DNA of 64,000 bases from Burkholderia seminalis DSM 23518 (GTDB lineage Bacteria > Pseudomonadota > Gammaproteobacteria > Burkholderiales > Burkholderiaceae). Each line of letters opens with the position of its first letter. Positions within the stretch are counted from its first letter, which is position 1. Under the pieces are notes generated by a model. It did no database searches, had not been told where the DNA came from, and saw only the letters and a program-made list of their open reading frames with translations. The DNA lies in contig NZ_CADFDK010000002.1 of NCBI RefSeq assembly GCF_902832885.1, forward strand, positions 310,001 through 374,000. Reading direction: 5' to 3'. The position numbers and the translations under genes were made by a program. Of this stretch, positions 34,235 through 43,388 are shown piece by piece.

Positions 34235-35254
34235 ATGGCCACCCTCGACACCCTCGATCCGTCCACGGGCTTTGCCGCCGATCTGGTGCGATCGACCGAC
34301 GCCGATGCCGTGACCGGCTACCGCCGCTTCCAGCTCGGCGAATTCGAATTCCAGCGCGACGAATACTTCGTGAAGATCAGCTGGCCCGCGAAAGGCCAGA
34401 CGCGCACGCATGCGATGCCGGCGGATGCGTTCCTGCGCGCGATGATGCGTGACGTCGCCTGGGGCTTCTTCTACGGCTGGGTGAACTTCGACCACGTGTT
34501 CGGCACGCGCAATCACTACGGCAAGGTCGACATGTATGCGGGCACTTTCAACGGCATCCTGAAGGATGCCGGTGTCGACTACACCGAGACCTTCGACACG
34601 CCGACGATCATGGCGACCTTCAAGGCGATGCTGCACGACTGGACGAACGAAGGCTTCGATCCGTTCGCGGCGCCCGAGGAAACGGGGACCGCGTTCGGGC
34701 GCAAGCACGGCGACAACGGCTCGGCGATCGAGCGCACGCGTATCGCGACGCGCCGCATGCCGGGTCTCGAAGGCGATTCGCCGCTGCGCGACGCACTGCC
34801 GGTCAACCGCGCGTTTCTCGACGTCGCGCAGGACGAGCCGGACGTGCACGTCGAGCCGGGCTTCGAAGGCGAGCTGCACGCGTTCAACCTGTTCAAGTAC
34901 CTGTCGCGCTCGGACGTGACGTGGAATCCGTCGGTGACGTCGGTGTGCGGGCGCAGCCTGTTCTGCCCGACCACCGAGGAATTCATCCTGCCGGTGTTCC
35001 ACGGCAACGATCGCGTCGAATGGTTCCTGCAACTGTCCGACGAAATCGTGTGGGACATCGGCGACAAGAACACCGGCGCGCCGCGTGCGCGCATCACGAT
35101 GCGCGCGGGCGACATCTGCGCGATGCCGGCCGACATCCGCCACCAGGGCTATTCGACGAAGCGGTCGATGCTGCTGGTCTGGGAAAACGCGACGCCGGAC
35201 CTGCCGCAGCGCTACGAGAGCGGCGAGCTTGCGCCATACCCGATCGCGTTCTGA
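34235..35254 (+). CDS. hapD: hydroquinone 1,2-dioxygenase large (catalytic) subunit (HapD/PnpC2-like)
   Basis: A 339-residue catalytic subunit. His256, Asn258 and Glu262 in VFHGNDRVEWF and His303 in DIRHQGYST coincide in residue type and number with the iron ligands I recall for the PnpCD structure, so the enzyme should be active. It cleaves hydroquinone with O2 to 4-hydroxymuconic semialdehyde. AGGAGA precedes the ATG. It is the second gene of the operon driven from the 33600 region. Confidence 0.93.
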   Translation: MATLDTLDPSTGFAADLVRSTDADAVTGYRRFQLGEFEFQRDEYFVKISWPAKGQTRTHAMPADAFLRAMMRDVAWGFFYGWVNFDHVFGTRNHYGKVDMYAGTFNGILKDAGVDYTETFDTPTIMATFKAMLHDWTNEGFDPFAAPEETGTAFGRKHGDNGSAIERTRIATRRMPGLEGDSPLRDALPVNRAFLDVAQDEPDVHVEPGFEGELHAFNLFKYLSRSDVTWNPSVTSVCGRSLFCPTTEEFILPVFHGNDRVEWFLQLSDEIVWDIGDKNTGAPRARITMRAGDICAMPADIRHQGYSTKRSMLLVWENATPDLPQRYESGELAPYPIAF

Positions 35255-35304
35255 GCCGCGCGCCAGCGACGGCTTCCGCTTCAGCCCTACACCGAGGACG
35301 ATTC

Positions 35305-36771
35305 ATGCAAACCCAACTCTTCATCGACGGGCGTTTCGTCGACGCCGTCGAGCGCGGCACGATCGACGTGCTGAACCCGCACGACGGTGCCGTCATCGCG
35401 AAGATCGCGGCGGCCACCGCGGCGGACGTCGACCTGGCCGTCGAAGCCGCGACGCGCGCCTTTCCGACATGGTCGGCGATGCCGGCGGCCGAACGCGGCC
35501 GTCTGCTGCTGCGCCTGGCCGATGCGATCGAAGCCAACGCGGACGAACTGGCGCGGCTCGAATCGCTGGATACCGGCCACCCGATTCGCGATTCGCGTTC
35601 GCTCGACGTGCCGCGCACGGCCGCGTGCTTTCGTTATTTCGGCGGCATGGCCGACAAGCTGCAAGGCTCGGTGATTCCGGTCGAGACCGGTTTCCTGAAC
35701 TACGTGCAGCGCGCGCCGATCGGCGTCGTCGGCCAGATCGTGCCGTGGAATTTTCCGCTGATGTTCACGAGCTGGAAGATGGGCCCGGCGCTGGCGGCCG
35801 GCAACACGGTGGTGCTCAAGCCGTCGGAAATCACGCCGCTGTCGACGCTGCGCATCGTCGAGCTGATGGCGGAAGTCGGGTTTCCCGCCGGCGTCGTCAA
35901 TATCGTGCCCGGTTACGGTCATACGGCAGGCCAGCGGCTCGCCGAACATCCGGGCGTCGGCAAGATCGCGTTCACGGGGTCGACCGCGACCGGCCGGCGG
36001 ATCGTCGAAGCGTCGCAGGGCAACCTGAAGCGCGTGCAGCTGGAGCTGGGCGGCAAGGGCGCCAACATCGTGTTCGACGATGCGAACCTCGATGCGGCGA
36101 TCAACGGCGCTGCGTGGGCGATCTTTCACAACCAGGGGCAGGCGTGTATCGCGGGCTCGCGTCTCGTGCTGCACGAACGGATCGCGGATGCGTTCCTCGA
36201 GCGCTTCGTCGCGCTCGCGTCGTCGATCCGCATCGGCAATCCGCTGGATGCGAATACCGAAATGGGGCCGCTCACGTCGAAGCAGCACCTCGAGCGCGTG
36301 CTGTCGTATGTCGACGTCGCGCGCGAGCAGGGCGGCCGCGTGCTCACCGGCGGCAGCGCGCCGCAGGATCCGGCGCTCGCCAACGGCTACTACGTGCGCC
36401 CGACGGTCATCGAGGCGAAGCGCGCCAACGACCGTGTCGCGCAGGAGGAAGTGTTCGGCCCGTTCGTCACCGTGTTGCGCTTCGGCAGCGACGAAGAGGC
36501 GCTCGCCATTGCCAACGCGACGGAATACGGGCTCGGCAGCGGCCTCTGGACCCAGAATCTCTCGCGTGCCCACAAGATGGCGTCGCGGATCAACGCCGGC
36601 ATGTGCTGGATCAACTGCTACAAGCGCGTCAATCCGGGCAGCCCGTTCGGTGGCGTCGGCAAGTCGGGCTACGGCCGCGAGATGGGTTTCGAGGCCATGC
36701 ACGACTACACGGAAGCGCGATCGGTGTGGGTCAACGTCGACGGCAACGTGCCGCCGCACTTCAAGCGCTGA
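35305..36771 (+). CDS. hapE: 4-hydroxymuconic semialdehyde dehydrogenase (aldehyde dehydrogenase family)
   Basis: A 488-residue NAD(P)-dependent aldehyde dehydrogenase. Motifs: VGQIVPWNFPLMF, FTGSTATGRRIVEAS (cofactor), ELGGKGANIVFDD (general-base Glu) and NQGQACIAGSR with catalytic Cys near residue 281. Placed between the hydroquinone dioxygenase and maleylacetate reductase, it should oxidise 4-hydroxymuconic semialdehyde to maleylacetate. The family alone would only say aldehyde dehydrogenase; substrate and symbol come from context. Confidence 0.9.
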   Translation: MQTQLFIDGRFVDAVERGTIDVLNPHDGAVIAKIAAATAADVDLAVEAATRAFPTWSAMPAAERGRLLLRLADAIEANADELARLESLDTGHPIRDSRSLDVPRTAACFRYFGGMADKLQGSVIPVETGFLNYVQRAPIGVVGQIVPWNFPLMFTSWKMGPALAAGNTVVLKPSEITPLSTLRIVELMAEVGFPAGVVNIVPGYGHTAGQRLAEHPGVGKIAFTGSTATGRRIVEASQGNLKRVQLELGGKGANIVFDDANLDAAINGAAWAIFHNQGQACIAGSRLVLHERIADAFLERFVALASSIRIGNPLDANTEMGPLTSKQHLERVLSYVDVAREQGGRVLTGGSAPQDPALANGYYVRPTVIEAKRANDRVAQEEVFGPFVTVLRFGSDEEALAIANATEYGLGSGLWTQNLSRAHKMASRINAGMCWINCYKRVNPGSPFGGVGKSGYGREMGFEAMHDYTEARSVWVNVDGNVPPHFKR

Positions 36772-36778
36772 GGTTCGC

Positions 36779-37846
36779 ATGGAGCGCTTCGTCTATCAGG
36801 GCACGCCCTCCCGCGTGGTATTCGAATGGGGTGCGCTCGACAGGCTGCCGGACGAGCTGGCGACGCTCGGCGCCCGCCGCGCGCTCATCCTGTCCACACC
36901 GGAACAGCGGCCTCTCGCCGACCGGGTGACGGACATACTGGGCGAGCGCGCGGCCGGCGTGTGCGCGCAGGCCGTCATGCACGTGCCGGTCGACGTCGCG
37001 CGCGCGGCCCGCGAAATGGCCGCCGAACGGGGCGCGGACTGCTGCATCGCGATCGGCGGCGGGTCGACGATCGGGCTGGGCAAGGCCATCGCGCTCGAAT
37101 CGCCGCTGCCGATCCTGGCCGTGCCGACGACGTATGCCGGCTCGGAGATGACGCCGATCTACGGGCTCACGGAAGGCCGCTTGAAGCGCACCGGGCGCGA
37201 TGTGCGCGTGCTGCCGCGTACCGTGCTGTACGACCCGTCGCTGACGGTGTCGCTGCCGCCGGGCATTTCGGCGGCGTCGGGCGTCAATGCGATCGCGCAT
37301 GCGGTCGAGGCGCTCTATGCGGAAGATGCGAACCCCGTGATCAGCCTGATGGCCGAAGAAGCGATTCGCGCGCTCGGCGAAGCGCTGCCTGGCGTGGTGC
37401 GCGATCCGGCGGACCGGCCGATGCGCAGCCGCGCGCTGTATGGCGCGTGGCTCGCCGGGACCTGCCTCGGTGCGGTCGGCATGGCGTTGCACCACAAGCT
37501 CTGTCACACCCTCGGCGGCACGTTCAACCTGCCGCACGCACAGACGCACGCGTCGATGTTGCCGCATACCGCGCATTACAACCACGCGGCGGCGCCGGAT
37601 GCGTTGCGTCGCGTCGCGCGGGCGCTGGGCGGGAACGACGCGGCCGACGCCGGCCCGTTGCTGTTCGAGCTGAACGAGCAGCTCGGCATCGCGCCGGCGC
37701 TCGCCGCGATCGGGATGCCGCGGGAAGGGCTCGACGAGGCGGCCGATCTCGCATGCAAGAACCCGTATGCGAATCCGCGGCCGATCGAGCGCGCGGCGAT
37801 TCGCGCGCTGCTTCAGGACGCATGGGAAGGCCGTGCGCCGCGTTGA
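36779..37846 (+). CDS. hapF: maleylacetate reductase
   Basis: A 355-residue iron-ADH-fold enzyme. The nucleotide loop is CCIAIGGGSTIGLGKAIALE, then VPTTYAGSEMTPIYG, and HHKLCHTLGGTFNLPHAQTH, where the residues that bind metal in alcohol dehydrogenases are altered as in maleylacetate reductases. It reduces maleylacetate to 3-oxoadipate, which enters the beta-ketoadipate pathway. Its ATG is 7 bp past the preceding stop. Confidence 0.93.
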   Translation: MERFVYQGTPSRVVFEWGALDRLPDELATLGARRALILSTPEQRPLADRVTDILGERAAGVCAQAVMHVPVDVARAAREMAAERGADCCIAIGGGSTIGLGKAIALESPLPILAVPTTYAGSEMTPIYGLTEGRLKRTGRDVRVLPRTVLYDPSLTVSLPPGISAASGVNAIAHAVEALYAEDANPVISLMAEEAIRALGEALPGVVRDPADRPMRSRALYGAWLAGTCLGAVGMALHHKLCHTLGGTFNLPHAQTHASMLPHTAHYNHAAAPDALRRVARALGGNDAADAGPLLFELNEQLGIAPALAAIGMPREGLDEAADLACKNPYANPRPIERAAIRALLQDAWEGRAPR

Positions 37847-37908
37847 GCGGCGTGATGCGCCAATGGAGAAAGACTGATGAATGACTCCATCGACCGGAGC
37901 TGATCGTC

Positions 37909-38220
37909 ATGGCTCGATTTTTCGCGGTATTGGCGACGGACCAGCCCGGCATGCGCGACGTGCGCGATCGTGTGCGGCCGATTCATCGGACCTATCTGCG
38001 TGCGGCTGCCGAGCACGGCGTGGTCGTGCGGCTCGGCGGCCCGACGCTCGACCCGCAGGGCGACGCGATGAACGGTACGCTGCTCGTCGTCGAGGCGGAC
38101 GACATTCATGCGGTGATGCGGTTCGTTGGTAACGACCCGTATGTGAAGGAGGGGTTGTTCTCGCACGTGGAAGTGCGCCCGTGGGACTGGAGCCTCGGCA
38201 ACCCCGAGCAGCGGGTGTGA
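37909..38220 (+). CDS. YciI-family protein of the hydroquinone operon
   Basis: A 103-residue ferredoxin-like-fold protein. The family hallmark His in RPIHRTYLRAAAEHG and the Asp in VEADDIHAVMRF are present. YciI-like domains include 5-chloromuconolactone dehalogenase relatives and are common in aromatic operons, but the reaction here is unknown. It stands 62 bp after maleylacetate reductase and 3 bp before the Rieske gene. Confidence 0.82.
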   Translation: MARFFAVLATDQPGMRDVRDRVRPIHRTYLRAAAEHGVVVRLGGPTLDPQGDAMNGTLLVVEADDIHAVMRFVGNDPYVKEGLFSHVEVRPWDWSLGNPEQRV

Positions 38221-38223
38221 GCG

Positions 38224-38559
38224 ATGGAAGCGAGACGACTCTGCCGCGTTTCCGAGGTGCCCGACGGCGGCGCGCGCGTCGTCGACGAAGCGTGCATCGG
38301 GCGTCCCGTCATCGTCGTGCGGCGTGGCGAGCAGGTATGGGCGTACGTGAATCGATGCCCGCACTTTTCCGTCCCGCTCGATTACGTGCCGGGCAATGTC
38401 TCCTGCTATCGGTCGCAGGTGCTGATGTGCGCACATCACAGCGCGCTGTTCCGCTTCGACGACGGCGTGTGCATCGACGGGCCGTGCACGGGGGCCGGAC
38501 TGGAAGCCGTGGCCGTTGACGTGGATTCCTCGGCGTGGGTCATTTCTCGAGAGCCGTGA
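38224..38559 (+). CDS. Rieske [2Fe-2S] ferredoxin-like protein
   Basis: A 111-residue Rieske domain: CPHFSVPLDYVP supplies Cys-x-His and VLMCAHHSALF supplies Cys-x2-His. The spacing between the two halves (21 residues) is that of the small stand-alone Rieske proteins whose tail reads GVCIDGPC. No oxygenase is encoded nearby, so its electron partner is unknown. It may keep the dioxygenase iron reduced; this is speculation. Confidence 0.85.
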   Translation: MEARRLCRVSEVPDGGARVVDEACIGRPVIVVRRGEQVWAYVNRCPHFSVPLDYVPGNVSCYRSQVLMCAHHSALFRFDDGVCIDGPCTGAGLEAVAVDVDSSAWVISREP

Positions 38560-38756
38560 ATCACGGATCCTGATCGGCTAGGGTGCGACACCGGTTCACG
38601 TAAAGAATTTCACGATAATCAATCAGTAAAACTAATCATGATTTTGATGGTGATGTAGAAGCCCGAATCAGGGCGATTTTCCACGAGGCAACAAGCGAGC
38701 ACCCGCCGCCTGGCGCGGTGACGGGCTCGTATTTCCATAAAAAAGACGGAGACAAC

Positions 38757-39845
38757 ATGAAACTCAGGTTTGGCGTATTCGCGGTGCTTGCCGTCGCGCA
38801 GGGCGCATGGGCGCAGAGCAGTGTGACGATGTTCGGTCTGATCGACGCCGGCATCTCGTATGTCAGCAACGAGGGCGGCGGCAAGAACGTCAAGTTCGAC
38901 GACGGCATCTATGCGCCGAATCTGTTCGGCTTGCGCGGCACCGAAGACCTCGGCGGCGGATATCGCGCCGTGTTCGCGCTCGTGAACCAGTTCTCGATGG
39001 CGAACGGCAGCATCGTCGGGACCGGGATCTTCGGGCGCAATGCATACGTCGGCCTCGACAGCGACCGGTTCGGCAGCATCACGCTGGGGAATCAATACGA
39101 CTTCATGGTCGACGCGCTTTTCAACAAGGGGAATGCGATCGGGCGGGACATCTCGGGGCTGTACGGTTTCAGGAACGGGCCGTTCCAGCGTCTCGCGCTG
39201 CCGGGCAATCCGACCGGCGCATTCGACTGGGACCGCACGGCAGGCAGCAAGCCGATCGCGAATTCGGTCAAGTACACGTCGCCGACGGTCTCGGGCTTTT
39301 CCGGCGGCGTGATGTATGCGTTCGGCGGGGTGGCCGGCTCGATCGGCGCGGACAACGCCGTCAGTGCCGGCGTGAACTACGAGATGGGCGCTTTCGGCGT
39401 GGGCGCGGCATACACGAACGAGAAATATGGCCCGGCGCCGGGCGTGCCGTCGACCAGCGTGCGCAACTGGGGCGTCGGCATGCACTACGACTTCGGTGTC
39501 GTGAAGGCGACGGCACTGGTGACCACCGTGCGGAATGCGTTCAACGATGCCGGTGTGTGGATGGCGGAAGCGGGCGGCCTGTGGCGGATCCGGCCGGACG
39601 TCGTCCTGGGCGCGAAGTACATGTACATGAAGGGCAACGAAGCGGTGAACGACAACCACGCGCACCAGGTCAGCGTGGCGCTTCAGTACCTGTTGTCGAA
39701 GCGGACCATGGTGTACGTGTCGGCCGATTACCAGCGCGCCAATAGCGGCGCGAATGCGCAGGTGAATGGCGTGCTCGATCCGAACGGTGCGTCGAGTTCG
39801 GCAAGTCAGACGGTGGCTCGGCTCGGGTTGCATACGGTGTTTTGA
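38757..39845 (+). CDS. Gram-negative porin (OmpC-like, betaproteobacterial)
   Basis: A 362-residue trimeric-type porin. The signal peptide ends QGAWAQ and the mature protein opens SSVTMFGLIDAGISYVSN, the standard betaproteobacterial porin start. Internal motifs LRGTEDLGGGYRAVF (loop 3 region) and FGRNAYVGLDSDRFGSITLG follow, and the chain ends LGLHTVF with the terminal Phe. Placed after the hydroquinone genes, it may admit the aromatic substrate. A 197-bp AT-rich spacer precedes it and may hold its own promoter. Confidence 0.93.
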   Translation: MKLRFGVFAVLAVAQGAWAQSSVTMFGLIDAGISYVSNEGGGKNVKFDDGIYAPNLFGLRGTEDLGGGYRAVFALVNQFSMANGSIVGTGIFGRNAYVGLDSDRFGSITLGNQYDFMVDALFNKGNAIGRDISGLYGFRNGPFQRLALPGNPTGAFDWDRTAGSKPIANSVKYTSPTVSGFSGGVMYAFGGVAGSIGADNAVSAGVNYEMGAFGVGAAYTNEKYGPAPGVPSTSVRNWGVGMHYDFGVVKATALVTTVRNAFNDAGVWMAEAGGLWRIRPDVVLGAKYMYMKGNEAVNDNHAHQVSVALQYLLSKRTMVYVSADYQRANSGANAQVNGVLDPNGASSSASQTVARLGLHTVF

Positions 39846-39912
39846 GGGAGCGGAGTCGACGCCGCACGACGGTGCGCGGGTCCGGCTCCGTCGCGTGCGA
39901 GGGTTCCCGGCG

Positions 39913-40572
39913 TCAGCCGGCCGATGCGGCGGCCGCCTTCACCTTGTCCTGCTCCGCCGCCAGCGCCGCATCGGCCGCCTGCGCGCGCTGGATGGCGGGG
40001 CGTGCGAGCACGCGGTCGAGATAGTGGCGCACCGCCGGCGTCTCGGGCATCAGTTTGAACATCGTGATCCAGTTCAGCGCGGACGCCCACAGCACGTCCG
40101 CTGCGGTGAAGCGTTCGCCGAGCAGATAAGGCCCGTTGGCCAGTTGCGCGCCGATCGTGTCGACGACGGTATCGAAGTCGCCGTAGGGTGACGTCGAATA
40201 CGGAGCAGGCGGCCGGTTCATCGATCGATCGACGATGGCCGGCTCGAAGCACGATCCGTAGAACACCATCCAGCGCAGGTACGAGCCGCGCAGCGGATCG
40301 CCCGTCGCCGGCGCCAGGCCGGCTTCCGGATACAGTTCCGCCGCATAGAGATAGACGGCGGCCTGCTCGGTGACGACCACGTCGCCGTGGCGCAGGGCGG
40401 GCACCTTGCCCAGCGGATTGATCGCCCGATAGGCGGGCTCGTGATGCTGGCCGGCGGACAGGTCGAACGCGTGCAGTTCATAGTCGGCGTTCAGTTCCTC
40501 GAGCAGCATGCGGGCGCCGGCCGACCGGCTGCGCGGCGAATGGTAAAGGATCAGGTGGCGGTCTGGCGGCAT
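39913..40572 (-). CDS. glutathione S-transferase family protein
   Basis: A 219-residue GST: thioredoxin-like domain (LYHSPRSRSAGARMLLEELN, INPLGKVPALRHGDVVVTE) and C-terminal helical domain (FTAADVLWASALNWITMF). ATG 40572 is preferred because GGAG stands 7 bases ahead, within the longer frame. It is divergent from the AraC gene at 40695. The substrate is unknown. Confidence 0.9.
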   Translation of the reverse strand: MPPDRHLILYHSPRSRSAGARMLLEELNADYELHAFDLSAGQHHEPAYRAINPLGKVPALRHGDVVVTEQAAVYLYAAELYPEAGLAPATGDPLRGSYLRWMVFYGSCFEPAIVDRSMNRPPAPYSTSPYGDFDTVVDTIGAQLANGPYLLGERFTAADVLWASALNWITMFKLMPETPAVRHYLDRVLARPAIQRAQAADAALAAEQDKVKAAAASAG

Positions 40573-40694
40573 CGCGGACTCCATGGCGTGGTCGGGAAGC
40601 GGGCGTCCAATGTAGGCCGGCGCGCGCGGCATCGTCTTGGAAAAATCCGCTGTGGCGGTGCATCATCACGGTATTCCCTCTCGCCGTTCACACC

Positions 40695-41510
40695 ATGTCC
40701 GACCTGCGCAGCGTGACCGATAGCCCCAAGGGCGTGGTCGGCCCTCGGGCCGCCCTGCAGCGCTTCCGCCTGAATCGCTACTATCCGTGCGCCGCACTGG
40801 CCGGCGTGCTCGATCACCACTGGATCGTCGAATGGGATTTGCGCGACCAGCCGCCCCACGTGCAGCGCACGCTGCCGTATCCCTGCGTGAACCTGGTGTT
40901 CGACCGGCGGCAGACGGGCATTTTCGGCGTGGTGTCCGGCGCATTCGAGACGACGCTGGCCGACACGGGGCGCGTCATCGGGCTGCGATTCCGGCCCGGC
41001 GCGTTTCGGGCGTTTTTCGGCAAGCCCGTGCATCTGATGACCGACAAGGTGCTGCCGGTGTCGACGCTGCTCGACTGCAGCGATGCGCAGGCCGAGGCGG
41101 CGGTGCTCGGTGCGCAGGACGATGCGGGCATGGTATCGGCCGCGGAGTCGTTGCTGTTGCGCGTGCTGCCGCCGCCCGATCCTCAGGTGGAGCGTATCCA
41201 CGGCTTGCTGCAGATGCTGCAGCAGGACATCGGCATCACGCAGGTGCGCGATCTGGCCGAACGCGCCGGCTTGAGCGAGCGCACGCTGCAGCAGCTCTTT
41301 GCCGACTACGTGGGGGTGACGCCGAAGTGGGTGATCTGTCGATATCGCCTGCACGAAGCGGCTGACCGGCTGGCCGGCGGACAGCCGGTCGATCTGGCTG
41401 AACTGGCGCAGGCGCTTGGCTATTTCGATCAGGCGCATTTCACGCGCGACTTTCGCAAGCTGGTGGGGAAGGCGCCGGCGGAGTATCGGCGGGAGGACGG
41501 GCAGGCATGA
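40695..41510 (+). CDS. AraC-family transcriptional regulator
   Basis: A 271-residue protein. The N-terminal sensor domain has the HHWIVEWDL and RPYPCVNLVF-type sequence (TLPYPCVNLVFDRR) of DUF6597. The C-terminal AraC double helix-turn-helix includes VRDLAERAGLSERTLQQLF and ELAQALGYFDQAHFTRDFRK. It is divergent from the GST gene, which it may control. Confidence 0.9.
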   Translation: MSDLRSVTDSPKGVVGPRAALQRFRLNRYYPCAALAGVLDHHWIVEWDLRDQPPHVQRTLPYPCVNLVFDRRQTGIFGVVSGAFETTLADTGRVIGLRFRPGAFRAFFGKPVHLMTDKVLPVSTLLDCSDAQAEAAVLGAQDDAGMVSAAESLLLRVLPPPDPQVERIHGLLQMLQQDIGITQVRDLAERAGLSERTLQQLFADYVGVTPKWVICRYRLHEAADRLAGGQPVDLAELAQALGYFDQAHFTRDFRKLVGKAPAEYRREDGQA

Positions 41511-41730
41511 GTGTGTGGATGCCCGACGGGCGCCGCAGCGCACATCCCGTTGGTTGTTGTCGGCCGGGCAACACGGTAGTGTGCCCGTGGGCCTGCCGCC
41601 GCGCCGACAACGAACCTATGATGGGGCGAGCCGGCCCTCGGTGACGGTCAACACCGAGGGGTGCGCTGCCGATCATTCCACCCTGTAGTGCTCGTCGTTG
41701 ATCGATCTGCAAGCCAATCAGGAGTGTGTC

Positions 41731-42543
41731 GTGTTTCACCGGAAATCCAAATGGGGTCGTTCGAACCTGGCGTGCATCGTCGCCCTGGCGACGATGCTGG
41801 CGACGGTCACCGCGCACGCAGAGACGGAGACTGTCGACGGCGCGACGCGCATCGCGTCGGCCGTCAATCGCGACGCGTCGCCGGCCCGGCCGATTGTCGG
41901 CGACGACCCGGCCGCCATCCGCGATGCGCTGCAGAAGCTGCACGTCGGCACGCGCTCGCCTTCGTTGCGCGACCGGGTTCGCGGCCTGGTTCCCGGTGCG
42001 GCCGACCGGCGCGGATCGAATCCCGACCTGGCGGCCGTCGGTCTGGATCGTGACGTGACGTTCGTGGTGCCGGTGCGGTACGGGGTGAGGTACCGGTCGC
42101 GGCGGCACCTGTTGACGCTGGATGTCGACCTGTTCGACGCGGAGCGCGGCGACCGGACGGGCATCCTGCTCAGCAAGGTCACGACGGGGCCACGAGGGCG
42201 CGGGCTCGTGATTGCGCCCGAAGCGAAGGCAAAGGGATACGTCCAGCACGTCGACGTCATCGAACTCGACGCCGGGGAAGGCAAAAAGACCACCGTTCGT
42301 AGCCGCATGCGGCTTTCGCCCGCCGAGTACGCCCGGACGCAGGGCGACTTCGCGCTCGTTTTTTCCGGGCGCCTGGTTCGGCCTTACCTGACCGACCAAA
42401 CCGAACATGCCGATCCGAGTATCGAGGAGCCGACGGACATCACGACGAGGGTCTCCACGTTGCACGTGGATCTCCACGACATCCGGCTCGTGAGCCCGTC
42501 GAGCGGCGTCGTGGTGTCGAAGAAGCTGGCTTTGTCGAAGTAG
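41731..42543 (+). CDS. secreted protein of unknown function
   Basis: A 270-residue product. The GTG start is fixed by AGGAG at 41720-41724. The signal peptide ends TAHAET. The mature part is beta-rich and charged, with paired strands such as VTFVVPVRYGVRYRSRRHLL and SRMRLSPAEYARTQGDFALV. No recognised domain, lipobox or membrane helix. It stands alone, 220 bp after the AraC gene. Confidence 0.72.
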   Translation: MFHRKSKWGRSNLACIVALATMLATVTAHAETETVDGATRIASAVNRDASPARPIVGDDPAAIRDALQKLHVGTRSPSLRDRVRGLVPGAADRRGSNPDLAAVGLDRDVTFVVPVRYGVRYRSRRHLLTLDVDLFDAERGDRTGILLSKVTTGPRGRGLVIAPEAKAKGYVQHVDVIELDAGEGKKTTVRSRMRLSPAEYARTQGDFALVFSGRLVRPYLTDQTEHADPSIEEPTDITTRVSTLHVDLHDIRLVSPSSGVVVSKKLALSK

Positions 42544-42635
42544 CGGGTGTCGGCGACGAGGGTATGCCGGCGTGTGGACAGACAAGGGCCGGATCGGTGA
42601 TGCGGTCCGGCTGAAGCGCCGTTTTCCGGGGCTTC

Positions 42636-42663
42636 TTGCCCGCCGGCAGGTTTTCGGTATAAT
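42636..42663 (+). promoter_or_regulatory. sigma-70-type promoter of the ACT-like gene
   Basis: TTGCCC (42636-42641), 16-bp spacer, TATAAT (42658-42663). Transcription would start near 42670 and give a leader of about 170 nt. Confidence 0.6.
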
Positions 42664-42669
42664 GAACCC

Positions 42670-42764
42670 ACGTTCGAAATGCCGAACGTGACACATCAAG
42701 CATCCAGAGTCGGATTATCCGACGCCAACCTGCCCTCCCGGGCAAGGTGGACGCCTTCGAGGCG
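42670..42764 (+). promoter_or_regulatory. structured leader with four consecutive hairpins
   Basis: Stems in order: ACGTTCG/CGAACGT (42670-42689), GTCGGAT/ATCCGAC (42709-42723), TGCCC/GGGCA (42731-42744, extendable with flanking CCAACC/AGGTGG) and CGCC/GGCG (42752-42764). They lie between a strong promoter and the ATG at 42841. No known riboswitch family is recognised. It could be an attenuator, a metabolite- or metal-sensing leader, or an independent small RNA. Confidence 0.5.
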
Positions 42765-42840
42765 ATGCGGCCGATTGACGGCAACGAAACGGGAGCAGCA
42801 TGGCTGGCACCGGTTCGATAACCTTTCATCCGGAGCAACC

Positions 42841-43161
42841 ATGAGCCAAGTTTCCTCCGCTTCCCGCCCGACCCTCTGTGAAGACTGGTCGCAGTTCCTT
42901 CCCGGTTTCACGTTGACGCATACCGTTCATCTCGTATCGAAACGGAATCCGGGCATCGTCTCGACCGCGGCCGCCGTACTCGAAGGTGAAACGGCGACGG
43001 TCGACCGGTGGGCCATCACCCGCTGTGGCGACGTGCTTGAGCAAAAAATCGTTCTCGGTGAAATGACGGAAGGGCAGGCGGTGCGTCTGCGCGAACGGCT
43101 TGCCGCGCTCGATGGTGTATTGCGCACGAGGGTGGAGCATCATTTCGTGCGGGCGGGGTGA
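42841..43161 (+). CDS. small protein with ACT-like pattern
   Basis: A 106-residue soluble protein. From about residue 24 the pattern strand-helix-strand-strand-helix-strand (TLTHTVHLVSKRNPGIVSTA to RTRVEHHF) with the loop SKRNPGI resembles an ACT amino-acid-binding domain, as in acetolactate synthase small subunits (NQPGVL). The match is by fold pattern, not by clear homology. GGAG at 42831-42834 fixes the start. The structured leader ahead of it suggests control by RNA. Confidence 0.6.
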   Translation: MSQVSSASRPTLCEDWSQFLPGFTLTHTVHLVSKRNPGIVSTAAAVLEGETATVDRWAITRCGDVLEQKIVLGEMTEGQAVRLRERLAALDGVLRTRVEHHFVRAG

Positions 43162-43388
43162 GGCGCGTTCGGATGAACCGGACAACGGCCCGTTGGTGCA
43201 GGTCATACGGATCGTGTGTCCACCATCAACATCCGAACACGCGCTTTTGCAATCGTGTGAATGACGTATGCCGCCAGTGGAACTGCGCGCGTGACTTCTC
43301 CGGACCGCGTCTCCCGTCAGTGCCTTGACGCGCGCTTCATCAGCGAATCGTGGCGGGTGGCTCGAATTGCGGCAGGGTTCGGTGCTGC

